From: JBJXGV01 sp046160485
Lineage (GTDB): Bacteria; Orphanbacterota; Orphanbacteria; JBJXGV01
Assembly (NCBI GenBank): GCA_046160485.1
Contig: JBJXGV010000068.1
Coordinates: 1-64,000 of the forward strand
Length of the DNA stretch: 64,000 nt
Reading direction: 5' to 3'
Position numbers and translations under genes: made by a program. Below, piece by piece: positions 38,636-47,242 of the stretch; position 1 is the stretch's first letter; every line of letters starts with the position of its first letter. Under the pieces are notes generated by a model that was given only the letters and a program-made list of their open reading frames with translations, was not told the origin of the DNA and ran no database searches.

Positions 38636-40618
38636 TCAACGCACGACTGTCACGCGCTCGGTCGCGCGCGAGACTCCGCCCCACGAGAGCCGCATGAAGT
38701 ACGTGCCGGCAGCGACGGGGCGGCCGGATGCGTCGCGTCCATCCCACGCCGCGTCGTGCACGCCCGGCGGCATCGCGCCGTGTGCGACCGACTTCACCAA
38801 CCGCCCGCTCGTGTCGTAGATCGCCAGACTTGTCTCCGGAAGATCGGCGCTCGCGCGGAAGCGAATTCGCGCGATGCCGTCGGGCGCCGGGTTCGGCGCG
38901 ACGGCGAGCATGCGGCCGCTTGCGAGCGATGCGGCGATCTGCGTCTCGCCGAGGACGTACTCTTCGCCGAGACCGTTGATCGCGATGAGGCGGTAGCGCG
39001 GTGCTGCGCCGGCGCTGGCGTCGACGATCTCACCGCCATCGAGCGTGCCCGCGTGAATCGGCGTAAACGCGCCGCCGAAGTCGCCGGCGCGTCCACCGGC
39101 CGGGGCTTCCGCCGCCGCGCGCTCGACGCGGTAGCGAATCTCTGCCTCCGGCCCCGGCGTCGTCTTCCACGCGAGCCGCACGCCGCGCTCCTCGTTCGCC
39201 ACGGATTGTGCCTCGAATTTGTTGAGCGCAATCGACGCGTCGATCGTGAAGAACGAGTCCATGCTCACATCCGTGAACGGCGTCGATTTCACGACTCTCA
39301 TCACGGCGAAACGCGTCGGTGTGTGCGGAACCCGGAATTTCACCTCTGGATCGCGAGCCGAGTTCTCAATCCAAGTGAACGCGTTGCCGCCATCGAGTGA
39401 GAGGTAAATGTTCGAGTTGCCGACGGGCAACCCGCCGGAAAAGGACCATCGAATGGACTGCTCGCTCCCGACCGCCCACGTCACGCCCGGTTGCGGCGAC
39501 GAGATGAAGAGGCTGGGAATGTAGGCGTACTTCAAATTGTCTGCGATCCCTCCCTCCTCGTAGCTCACGTGCGGGCGTCCCGCCGCGTCGAGAGCGAGCG
39601 AGTTGAAAACGCCCACCGAGGACGACGAGTCCAATGCTTCGATCGTCCAGACGCCGCCGAGCTTTCGGGCGTACAGGAGACCGCCGGTAACGCCCCCCTG
39701 ATAGCTCATGTGTGGGGTCCCCGCCGAATCGAGAGCGATCGAACAGCCGGTGAAGGTGACTGTCCGGTCCACAACCTCGCTGATCCACGCACCCCCGGAT
39801 TTTCGCACGTACAAAAGTCCGGTCATCGGAGCGCTACTCGCGCAGCTGATGTGCGGGTTCCCCGAAGTGTCGAGCACGATCGAAGTGCTGCTGCTGCCCG
39901 AAAAGACGGGACCGCTCACCTGCTCGATCGTCCACGCGCCACCTGACTTCCGAGCGTAAAAAAGTTTCGCGCTCAAACCGTTGTTGTAACTGATGTGGGG
40001 GTTCCCCGCCGCGTCGACGGCGATCGACGTGTAATAGCCCGTGGCGGGTACCGACGCGTCGACGACCTCGCTCGTCCAAACACTGCCGGACTTGCGCGCG
40101 TACTTGAGATCATTGAGGGTTGCGTCCTGATAGCTGATGTGTGGATTCCCGGACGCATCGAGGGCAAGCGAGGCGTCATTGCCCACGACATTCGCCGAGC
40201 CATCCGCCGTCTCTAGAATCCACGAGTTCCCTGACTTTCGCGCGTACTTGAGGTTTCCGGTCGCGTTGTCGTAGTAGCTCACGCGTGGATTTCCGGCCGC
40301 GTCCAGAGCAAGGGATGTTGTTTGTAGGACGGTCGCCGGTGCATCCACTGTTTCGATCACCCACGCACCGCCACGCTTCTCCGCGAACATGAGATCGTCC
40401 GTTGTATCGTCGCGATAACTCACGTGCGGATTTCCCGTCGAACTCAGCGCGAGCGATGTGCCCGAGCCCACGGCGTTCGCGGACCCGTCTGCCGTTTCAA
40501 GCACGAGCGTCTGCGCGATCGCGATCGACGGCGGCCGCATCGCGACGACGAGTGTTGCGGCGAGCGATATCGTCAGTGTGATTGCGAAAAACGTATCCGG
40601 ACGGATTCTGCTTCGCAT
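38636..40618 (-). CDS. Secreted seven-repeat protein with FlgD-like C-terminus, paralog 1
   Basis: 660 residues. A signal peptide ends at AIAQ (residue 36). Seven repeats of about 48 residues (41-370) follow the pattern LALDAAGNPHISY...DLKYARKSGxVWTxE, which suggests a propeller. Next is a beta-sandwich (SSPQPGVTWAVGSEQSIRW, PFTDVSMDSFFTIDAS) and a FlgD-like domain (IYDTSGRLVKSV, GTYFMRLSWGG) ending VTVVR. It is clearly paralogous to the gene just upstream, but its repeats have diverged. ATG 40618 was chosen over 40654 because GAGGAG lies 8 bases upstream and the signal peptide follows directly. Confidence 0.78.
   Translation of the reverse strand: MRSRIRPDTFFAITLTISLAATLVVAMRPPSIAIAQTLVLETADGSANAVGSGTSLALSSTGNPHVSYRDDTTDDLMFAEKRGGAWVIETVDAPATVLQTTSLALDAAGNPRVSYYDNATGNLKYARKSGNSWILETADGSANVVGNDASLALDASGNPHISYQDATLNDLKYARKSGSVWTSEVVDASVPATGYYTSIAVDAAGNPHISYNNGLSAKLFYARKSGGAWTIEQVSGPVFSGSSSTSIVLDTSGNPHISCASSAPMTGLLYVRKSGGAWISEVVDRTVTFTGCSIALDSAGTPHMSYQGGVTGGLLYARKLGGVWTIEALDSSSSVGVFNSLALDAAGRPHVSYEEGGIADNLKYAYIPSLFISSPQPGVTWAVGSEQSIRWSFSGGLPVGNSNIYLSLDGGNAFTWIENSARDPEVKFRVPHTPTRFAVMRVVKSTPFTDVSMDSFFTIDASIALNKFEAQSVANEERGVRLAWKTTPGPEAEIRYRVERAAAEAPAGGRAGDFGGAFTPIHAGTLDGGEIVDASAGAAPRYRLIAINGLGEEYVLGETQIAASLASGRMLAVAPNPAPDGIARIRFRASADLPETSLAIYDTSGRLVKSVAHGAMPPGVHDAAWDGRDASGRPVAAGTYFMRLSWGGVSRATERVTVVR
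39515..40498 (-). repeat. Seven diverged ~144-base in-frame repeats
   Basis: Each unit encodes about 48 residues (E-x-x-D ... GNPHxSY ... YARKSG). Units are recognisable at protein level but well diverged in DNA, unlike the neighbouring paralog. Confidence 0.7.
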
Positions 40619-40658
40619 GCGTGCGCTCCTCGGGTTGTGTGTCGTCGTGTTCATGCAA

Positions 40659-40693
40659 GGAACCGCCGAAGCGCGCCGAAGTCCGACACGCGA
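40659..40693 (-). promoter_or_regulatory. Upstream element conserved between paralogs 1 and 2
   Basis: Between the two paralogs. Read on the minus strand it contains TCGCGTGTCGG followed by GGCGG-TTCC, matching a segment in the leader of the upstream paralog at 42755-42790. It may be a shared regulatory site or a remnant of the duplication. Confidence 0.3.
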
Positions 40694-40696
40694 TGT

Positions 40697-42718
40697 TTAG
40701 CGGACGACTACGAGCCGCTGTGAAACCGGCTGGGATCCCGCCCATGCGAGACGGATGAAGTAGGTGCCTGCCGACACCTCCTGGCCGCTCGCGTCGCGTC
40801 CATCCCACGAGGCGGAACGAACGCCGGTCTCGAACGCGCCGGCGGCCAGCGTGGTGACGCGGCGGCCGGTCACGTCGAAGATCGCGAGGTCGACGGGGAC
40901 GCTGGCAGCGCCCACGCGCGAGTCGAACGGCACGCGGAACTGCACGCGCGCGCGCCCGCCGGGAGAAGGGTTCGGCGAGACAGCAATGTCGCGGCCCGCG
41001 GTCAGACTCGGTGCGACGACAGTTTCTCCGAGCGCGTACTCCTCGCCGAGTCCGTTCACTGCGATGAGGCGATAGCGCGCACCGTCCGCCATCGAGCCGC
41101 CCGCACGCGGGCCGTCGTCGAGATATACCTGCGCATCGAGAACGCTCGGGTGCAGCGGCGTGAAGACGTCGCGCGTTCCATTGTCGGCAGCCACGCCAGC
41201 GCGCTCGACGCGGTACCGGATGTCCGCTTCGGGGCCAGGCGTCGTCTCCCACGTCAGACGCACGGCGCTTGCCTCGGACTCGACATTCGCGGTCGCGACC
41301 ACGCGCGCATCGAACTTGCTGAGCGCGATCGACGCGTCGATCGTGAAGAACGAGTCCATGGTCACATCCGTGAACGGCGTCGATTTTACGACGCGAATGA
41401 GGGCGAACCGCGTCGGTGTGTGCGGCACGCGAAACTTCACCTCCGGATCGCGCGCCGAATTCTCGACCCAGGTGAACACGTTGCCGCCATCGAGGGAGAG
41501 ATAGATGTTCGAATTGCCGACGGGTAGTGCGCCGGAGAACGACCAGCGAATCGTCTGCTCACTCCCTACTGCCCACGTGACGCCAGGCTGCGGCGAGGAG
41601 ATGAACAGACCTGGGATATACGCGTACTTGAGATCGCCGGTCGTGAGGTCCTGGTAGCTCACGTGCGGGTTCCCCGCCGCGTCGAGTGCGAGCGATGTGT
41701 ACGCGCCCACATAGTTCACCGACCCGTCCGCCGTCTCGCGTGTCCACACTCCCGCGGACTTGCGCGCGAACTTGAGGTCGTCGGTGGTCTCGTCCGCGTA
41801 GCCCACGTACGGGTTCCCCGCCGCGTCGAGCGCGAGCGATGTGTACGCGCCCACATTGTTCGCCGACCCGTCCGCTGTCTCGCGTGTCCACACCCCCGCG
41901 GACTTGCGCGCGAACTTGAGGTCGCCGACCGTCTGGTCAAAGTAGCTCACGTGCGGGTTCCCCGCCGTGTCGAGCGCGAGCGATGTGTTCGAGCCCACGA
42001 GGTTCGCCGACCCGTCCGCCGTCTCGAGCGTCCACACGCCCCCGGACTTCCGCGCGTACTTGAGGTCGTCGATTGTGTTGTCGTAGTAGCTCACGTGCGG
42101 GTTCCCCGCCGCGTCGAGCGCGAGCGATGTGTACGAGCCCACGAGGTTCGCCGATGCATCCGCCGTCTCGCGCGTCCACACCCCCCCGGACTTCCGCGCG
42201 TACTTGAGATCGTCGGTCGTCTGGTCGAGGTAGCTCACGTGCGGGTTCCCCGACGCGTCGAGCGCGAGCGAGGTCCACGAGCCCACGATGTTCGCCGACC
42301 CGTCCGCCGTCTCGATCGTCCACACGCCCCCGGATTTCCGCGCGTACTTAAGGTCGCCGTTCGTCAGGTCCATGTAGCTAAGGTGCGGATTCCCCGACGT
42401 GTCGAGCGCGAGCGAGGTGTAGAAGCCCACGTTGTTCGCCGATCCGTCCGCCGTCTCGATCGTCCACACGCCCTCAGACTTCCGCGCGAACTTCAGGTCG
42501 GCGGTCGTGGCGTCCATGTAGCTCACATGCGGGTTCCCCTCCGCGTCGAGCGCGATCGAGGTGTAGGAGCCTACGACGTTCGCCGACGCGTCGGCTGTCT
42601 CGATGACGAGTGTTTGCGCAGAAAGCGGCGACGGCGACGCGATCGCGACGGCCGACAATGTGATCAGTGCCGCGTGAGTCCGCGAACGCAGACGTGGGAA
42701 TCGGAATCGGACGCTCAT
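40697..42718 (-). CDS. Secreted seven-repeat protein with FlgD-like C-terminus, paralog 2
   Basis: 673 residues. A signal peptide ends PLSAQ (residue 35). Six full and one partial 48-residue repeats (40-367) are nearly identical to each other: ETADGSANxVG, YTSLALDAAGNPHVSY, DLKYARKSGGVWT. The middle sandwich and FlgD-like C-terminal domain (IFDVTGRRVTTL, GTYFIRLAW, ending LVVVR) are highly similar to the paralog downstream. ATG 42718 has AGGAGG upstream. It is divergent from the ECF sigma/kinase 2 operon, mirroring the arrangement at 9.0-9.9 kb. The function is probably a surface or secreted binding protein. Confidence 0.78.
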   Translation of the reverse strand: MSVRFRFPRLRSRTHAALITLSAVAIASPSPLSAQTLVIETADASANVVGSYTSIALDAEGNPHVSYMDATTADLKFARKSEGVWTIETADGSANNVGFYTSLALDTSGNPHLSYMDLTNGDLKYARKSGGVWTIETADGSANIVGSWTSLALDASGNPHVSYLDQTTDDLKYARKSGGVWTRETADASANLVGSYTSLALDAAGNPHVSYYDNTIDDLKYARKSGGVWTLETADGSANLVGSNTSLALDTAGNPHVSYFDQTVGDLKFARKSAGVWTRETADGSANNVGAYTSLALDAAGNPYVGYADETTDDLKFARKSAGVWTRETADGSVNYVGAYTSLALDAAGNPHVSYQDLTTGDLKYAYIPGLFISSPQPGVTWAVGSEQTIRWSFSGALPVGNSNIYLSLDGGNVFTWVENSARDPEVKFRVPHTPTRFALIRVVKSTPFTDVTMDSFFTIDASIALSKFDARVVATANVESEASAVRLTWETTPGPEADIRYRVERAGVAADNGTRDVFTPLHPSVLDAQVYLDDGPRAGGSMADGARYRLIAVNGLGEEYALGETVVAPSLTAGRDIAVSPNPSPGGRARVQFRVPFDSRVGAASVPVDLAIFDVTGRRVTTLAAGAFETGVRSASWDGRDASGQEVSAGTYFIRLAWAGSQPVSQRLVVVR
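41618..42601 (-). repeat. Seven near-identical 144-base in-frame tandem repeats
   Basis: The unit is exactly 144 bases (48 codons). Units share long identical runs at DNA level, for example around CGTGCGGGTTCCCCGCCG and the CGAGCGATGTGTA segment, with differences concentrated in a few codons. The last unit is partial. This suggests recent expansion or homogenisation. Confidence 0.85.
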
Positions 42719-42754
42719 TCGTGACCTCCTGTGTTTAGCGGTGCTGTGTGCTTT

Positions 42755-42790
42755 GGAAACCGCCAAACGCGGCGAAAACCCGACACGCGA
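42755..42790 (-). promoter_or_regulatory. Upstream element of paralog 2, matching 40659-40693
   Basis: On the minus strand it reads TCGCGTGTCGG, then GGCGGTTTCC, 37 bases before ATG 42718. It parallels the element in front of paralog 1. Confidence 0.3.
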
Positions 42791-42836
42791 ACTGTGGCCG
42801 CGGCCGTCGCGCGCTCGAAGTCACTCGAATCCGCGG

Positions 42837-42845
42837 TGTTATACT
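42837..42845 (+). promoter_or_regulatory. Extended -10 (TGt-TATACT) of the sigma/kinase 2 operon
   Basis: TGTTATACT, 28 bases before the TTG start at 42874. The position excludes longer N-terminal versions of the sigma factor. Confidence 0.55.
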
Positions 42846-42873
42846 GGCCCCCGCCACCCGGGGGGGCTTCGAG

Positions 42874-43449
42874 TTGTCGGATTCCGAGGCGATCACGCGT
42901 CTACTCAATCTCGCCGCGCGCGGGGACGAGGACGCGGTCAAGGCGGTCTTCCCGCTGATCTACGACGAGCTGAAGCGCATCGCGCGCGCGAAACGAGCGC
43001 GCGCAGCGGCGGGCGAAACGCTGCGGACGACGGCTCTCGTGCACGAGGTGTTTCTCCGTCTGAGCGACAAGGACGATCTCGCGTTCAACGGGCGGCATCA
43101 TTTCTTCTGCACGGCGGCGCGGGCGATGCGCGATCTGCTCGTCGAGGAGGCGCGGCGCGGCTCGCGGCAGAAGCGCGGCGGCGATCAACAGCGCGTCGAC
43201 CTCGACGAGATCGGTCAGACGCTCGAGACGCCGCCGGAAGATTTGCTCGCACTCGACGCCGCGCTCTCGCGGCTGAAGGACGAAGACGCCGACGACCACG
43301 AGGTCGTCATGCTGCGCTACTTCGCGGGGCTGACGATCGAGGAGATCGCCGAGCTGCGCGGGGTTTCGACGCGCACCGTCGAGCGCCGCTGGAAGTTTTG
43401 CCGCGCGTGGCTCGCGCGCGAACTGGGCGGCGCGGAGGGCGCGCGTTGA
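42874..43449 (+). CDS. ECF-type sigma factor paired with kinase 2
   Basis: 191 residues. Region 2 (VFPLIYDELKRIARAKRA, TTALVHEVFLRLSDK, HHFFCTAARAMRDLLVEEAR) and the region 4 helix-turn-helix (LTIEEIAELRGVSTRTVERRWKFCRAWL) match the same kinase-associated ECF group as the sigma at 9031-9627. The first credible codon downstream of the -10 is TTG 42874, with a GGGGGG stretch 7 bases upstream. It is followed 13 bases later by kinase 2 and divergent from the seven-repeat protein genes. Confidence 0.88.
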   Translation: MSDSEAITRLLNLAARGDEDAVKAVFPLIYDELKRIARAKRARAAAGETLRTTALVHEVFLRLSDKDDLAFNGRHHFFCTAARAMRDLLVEEARRGSRQKRGGDQQRVDLDEIGQTLETPPEDLLALDAALSRLKDEDADDHEVVMLRYFAGLTIEEIAELRGVSTRTVERRWKFCRAWLARELGGAEGAR

Positions 43450-43462
43450 GAGCGAGGCCGCG

Positions 43463-46060
43463 ATGAGCGGCGACCGGCATCGCCGCGTGCGCGAACTCTT
43501 CGACCGCGTCGTCGATCTCGATACGGCAGCGCGCGCCCGCGTGCTCGACGACGAATGCGGCGGCGACGCGGACCTCCGGCGCGAACTCGACGATCTGCTT
43601 TCGCGCGAGCAGCGCACGCAAGACCTGCGCGTGCCGCCGATCGCCGAGCGTCTTCAGCCCGCGGAGAGCGAATCGCTCATCGGCCCGTACCGCATCGTCG
43701 GCCGCTTGGGCGAGGGCGGCTTTGGCGTCGTCCACATCGCCGAGCAGTCGGCGCCGCTGCGCCGCCGCGTCGCGCTCAAGATTCTCAAGGCGGGGATGGA
43801 CACGAAGAGCGTTCTCGCGCGCTTCGAAGCGGAGCGGCAGACGCTCGCGCTTCTCGATCATCCGAACATCGCGAAGGTGTTCGACGCGGGGGAGACCGAG
43901 CGCGGGCGGCCCTACTTCGCGATGGAACTCGTCGAGGGCGAGCCGATCACCGCGTACGCGGATCGCCGCGCGCTCTCGGTGCCGGAGCGGCTCGATCTCT
44001 TCATCGCCGTGACGCAAGCGGTGCAGCATGCGCATCAGAAGGGAATCATCCACCGCGATCTGAAGCCGTCGAACGTGCTCGTCGGCGAAGTCGACGGCAA
44101 GCCGGCGCCGAAGGTGATCGATTTCGGGATCGCGAAGGCGACGCGCCACGCGTTGACCGAAGAGACGTTCGTCACCGAAGCGGGCCAGTTCATGGGGACG
44201 CCGGAATACATGAGCCCCGAGCAGGCCGGGCTGACGGATCTCGACATCGATACGCGCACGGACATCTATTCGCTCGGCGTGATGCTCTACGAGCTCTTGA
44301 CGGGCGCGCTGCCGTTCGACGCGGAGCTGCGGCGCGGCGGAGTCGCGCGTATGCAGGCGGCGATTCGCGACGCCGAGCCGCGCCGCCCGAGCACGCGCGT
44401 CACCGCGCGCGGTGTCGCGGGCGCCGAGGCCGCGCGCCAGCGCCGCACCGATCCGCCGCGGCTAGCGCGCGCGCTGCGCGGCGATCTCGACTGGATCGTG
44501 CTCAAGGCGATGGAGAAGGATCGCGCGCGCCGCTACGACTCGGCGAGCACGCTTGCGCTCGAGATCCGGCGCTTCCTCAACAACGAGCCGGTTCTCGCCG
44601 GCCCGCCGAGCGCGCGCTACCGCCTCGGCAAGTTCGCGCGTCGCCATCGCGTGCCGCTCGCCGTCGCCGCCATCGTTCTCGGCAGCATCCTCTCTGCGTT
44701 GTTCGAGTCGAATCGACAGCGCGTCGTGGCGGAAACGGCGCGCGATGAAGCCGAGGTCGCGCGCCAGGACGCGGAGCGCGCGCGCGGCGAGTCGGAAGCC
44801 GTCACCGGTTTTCTCTCCAACATGCTCGGTGCCGCGGCGCCGCGCGAGAAGGGGAAGGACGTCACCGTGATGGAGATCCTCGAGGAAGGCGCGGCGACGA
44901 TCGGCGAGAAGTTCGCGGACAAGCCACTCGTTCGCGCGCGGCTCATGCAGACGATGGGCGGGGTCTATTACGGGCTCGGCCGCTTCGACGAAGCGAGGCC
45001 GCTCATGGCCGAAGCCGTGGCGATTCGTGAGAAGGAGCTCGGGCCCGACCATCCCGATCTAGCGTACAGCTTGAACGCGTATGGAATTCTGAACATGGAG
45101 ACTGGTGATGCCGCCGCGGCGCGGCCGCTCTACGAACGCGCGCTCGCGATGTGGGAGAAGACGCAAGGCGCGGAGGCGCCGAACGTGGCGCAGGCGCTGA
45201 ATAATCTCGCGAACGTGCTTTGGGCGACCGGCGATTACGCCGGCGCGCGCCCGCTCATGGAGCGGGCACTCGCGATTCGCGAGAAGGTGCGCGGGCCTGA
45301 TCATCCAAGCGTGGCGCAGACGCTGAACAATCTCGGCGCTCTGCTCGATACGATGGGCGATCGCGAGGCCGCTCGAATGCACTACGAGCGCGCGCTTGCG
45401 ATTCGTGAGAAGGCACTCGGGCCGGAGCACCCGGATGTCGCGCAAACGCTTCAAAACTTGGCGATCACCATCGGCGCGGCGGGTGACCCCGCGAGGGCCA
45501 TCCCGTATTTCGAGCGCGCGCTCGCGATCCAAGAGAAGACACTCGGGCCGGATCACCGCGAGGTGGCGCTGACACTGGGCGATCTCGGCGGAATCATCTC
45601 CGAGACGGGCGATAGCGAGCGCGCGCGCTATTACCTCGAGAGGGCGCTTTCTATTCAGCGAGGCAATACCGCGCAGGAGCCCTCGGAGTTGGCGGCGACC
45701 CTGATCAATTTGGCGGCCGTCGCGGCGCGAGAGCGCGATACGGCAAGAGCGCGCACGTTGCTCGACGAAGCGATCGCGATCAACCGAAAGGCGCTCGGGC
45801 CGGATCATCCCGAAGTGGCGAGCGCGCTCGCAGGGCTGGCCGCCGTCGAAGTCATAGAAAAGCGACCCGAGAAGGCGAAGGTGCTCTTGGAGGAAGCGAT
45901 ACGAATCGGCGAGAAGGCCTTCGGCGTGGAACATCCTGACAACGCGGCGCGCCTGAGCCGGCTCGCGGACGTGATGCGGGACCTCGGCGATTCCGCGAGC
46001 GCGGAATCCCTCAACGCGCGGGCTAGCGCTTCCCGTACTTCGAGCGGAGGCGCTCGTTGA
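43463..46060 (+). CDS. Ser/Thr protein kinase with C-terminal TPR array (kinase 2)
   Basis: 865 residues with the same architecture as kinase 1: an N-terminal helical domain (1-50), a kinase (about 73-370: GEGGFGVVH, Lys106, HRDLKPSN with Asp200, DFG with Asp220, GTPEYMSPEQAG), a membrane helix (397-415) and kinesin-light-chain TPRs (about 490-850, repeated phrases like ALAIREKALGPEHPDVAQTL). It lies 13 bases after its sigma gene. The last 38 bases overlap the 3' end of rsgA on the opposite strand. A role in controlling the cognate sigma is inferred. Confidence 0.92.
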   Translation: MSGDRHRRVRELFDRVVDLDTAARARVLDDECGGDADLRRELDDLLSREQRTQDLRVPPIAERLQPAESESLIGPYRIVGRLGEGGFGVVHIAEQSAPLRRRVALKILKAGMDTKSVLARFEAERQTLALLDHPNIAKVFDAGETERGRPYFAMELVEGEPITAYADRRALSVPERLDLFIAVTQAVQHAHQKGIIHRDLKPSNVLVGEVDGKPAPKVIDFGIAKATRHALTEETFVTEAGQFMGTPEYMSPEQAGLTDLDIDTRTDIYSLGVMLYELLTGALPFDAELRRGGVARMQAAIRDAEPRRPSTRVTARGVAGAEAARQRRTDPPRLARALRGDLDWIVLKAMEKDRARRYDSASTLALEIRRFLNNEPVLAGPPSARYRLGKFARRHRVPLAVAAIVLGSILSALFESNRQRVVAETARDEAEVARQDAERARGESEAVTGFLSNMLGAAAPREKGKDVTVMEILEEGAATIGEKFADKPLVRARLMQTMGGVYYGLGRFDEARPLMAEAVAIREKELGPDHPDLAYSLNAYGILNMETGDAAAARPLYERALAMWEKTQGAEAPNVAQALNNLANVLWATGDYAGARPLMERALAIREKVRGPDHPSVAQTLNNLGALLDTMGDREAARMHYERALAIREKALGPEHPDVAQTLQNLAITIGAAGDPARAIPYFERALAIQEKTLGPDHREVALTLGDLGGIISETGDSERARYYLERALSIQRGNTAQEPSELAATLINLAAVAARERDTARARTLLDEAIAINRKALGPDHPEVASALAGLAAVEVIEKRPEKAKVLLEEAIRIGEKAFGVEHPDNAARLSRLADVMRDLGDSASAESLNARASASRTSSGGAR

Positions 46061-47096
46061 ACGCGCGCGCGCCGGTGCGCTCGCTCCGCTTTCGCGCGTC
46101 GCGCGCGCGCTCGTCGGTGCGCGCTTCGATGTGCCGCGCCTCGGCCGCGAGTTTGCGGTAGCCCTCGAGCCGCTCCGCCGCGAGTTTGCCCGCATCGACC
46201 GCGGCCTCGACCGCGCAGCCGGGCTCGCCCGCGTGGCCGCAATCACGAAAGCGGCAACCCGCCGCGAGCACCGCAATCTCGGGGAAGACGTCTTCGACGC
46301 CGGCGTCGGAATCGACGAGCGCAAGTTCGCGCATCCCCGGCGTATCGAGGAGAAGCCCGCCGCCCGCGAGGCGAATCAGTTCGCGGTGCGTCGTCGTGTG
46401 GCGTCCCTTCGCGATCGCGCTCACATCGGCGACGCGCTGGCGCTCTTCGCCCGCGAGCGAGTTGACGAGTGTCGACTTGCCGACGCCGGACGATCCGAGG
46501 AGCGCGACGGTGTGTCCCGGCGTGAGGTAGCGCTCGAGTTCATCGAGGCCGTTACGCGACACATTCGAGACGCGGTGCACCGGCGCGGCGCGCGCAATCT
46601 CGCCGATCACGTCGTTCGTCTCGTCCGCATCGGACTCGAGGTCCATCTTCGTGATCACGACGACGGGCTGCGCGCCGCTTTCCTGCGCGAGCGAAAGGTA
46701 TCGCTCGATGCGCCGCGCGCTGAGGTCGGGGCCGATCGCCGTGACGATAAAAACCGTATCGACGTTCGCGGCGAGAACTTGTTCCTCGGATGTGCGCCCC
46801 GCGCGCTTGCGCAGGAAGACGGTCTGGCGCGGAAGCACCGCGGCGATGACCGCGCGCTTGCCGGCGTCGTTCGATCGGAGCGCGACCCAATCGCCGACGG
46901 CGGGGCGCTCGGTCGTCGCTTCGCGCTCCTTCATGAGGCGCCCTGCGAGGCTCGCGAGCGTTTCGCCTTCCGCCGTATACACGAGGTAGTGGCCGCGGTG
47001 CTCGACGGCGACGCGGCCGGCGGCGAGCCCGAGCGCGGCGTGCGGCGCGAACGCGTCCGCGAAGTGCCGCCGCCAGCCGAGTGATTCGAGTGTCAT
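46023..47096 (-). CDS. rsgA: Small ribosomal subunit biogenesis GTPase RsgA
   Basis: 357 residues. An N-terminal OB-fold (RVAVEHRGHYLVYTAEGE) precedes the circularly permuted GTPase with the order G4 (ITKMDL), G1 (GSSGVGKSTLVN), G2 (GRHTTTHREL) and G3 (DTPGM). The zinc region follows (GCRFRDCGHAGEPGC). RsgA checks late 30S maturation. ATG 47096 fits the usual RsgA start; an in-frame ATG at 47162 would add 22 residues. The C-terminus is basic and extends into the 3' end of kinase 2 on the other strand. Confidence 0.95.
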   Translation of the reverse strand: MTLESLGWRRHFADAFAPHAALGLAAGRVAVEHRGHYLVYTAEGETLASLAGRLMKEREATTERPAVGDWVALRSNDAGKRAVIAAVLPRQTVFLRKRAGRTSEEQVLAANVDTVFIVTAIGPDLSARRIERYLSLAQESGAQPVVVITKMDLESDADETNDVIGEIARAAPVHRVSNVSRNGLDELERYLTPGHTVALLGSSGVGKSTLVNSLAGEERQRVADVSAIAKGRHTTTHRELIRLAGGGLLLDTPGMRELALVDSDAGVEDVFPEIAVLAAGCRFRDCGHAGEPGCAVEAAVDAGKLAAERLEGYRKLAAEARHIEARTDERARDARKRSERTGARAFNERLRSKYGKR

Positions 47097-47189
47097 CCGC
47101 TCATCGTGACCCTGACGGAGCGCGCTCGTTCGACGCGCCCTCGGTGATACCGCCGCACGCATGCGAGCGCCGACGGTCGATGCGCACGG

Positions 47190-47195
47190 AGTTTA
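47190..47195 (-). promoter_or_regulatory. -10-like hexamer TAAACT upstream of rsgA
   Basis: TAAACT on the minus strand, about 95 bases before ATG 47096, within the 146-base gap behind the sigma gene. Confidence 0.3.
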
Positions 47196-47242
47196 GTCGT
47201 CGCTCGCGCTCGCGCGCAAGCGACCGAGCGGACCGCGCCCGC

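Noticed and set aside
41618..42601. CRISPR-like tandem repeats
   Set aside because: Units are contiguous, 144 bases, in frame and without spacers; they encode protein repeats.
9628..42873. A shared promoter motif in both divergent regions next to the kinase-linked sigma factors (9628-9877 and 42719-42873)
   Set aside because: Only short GC-rich resemblance (TTTTCGC near GGCGG) could be aligned by eye, not enough to claim a motif.
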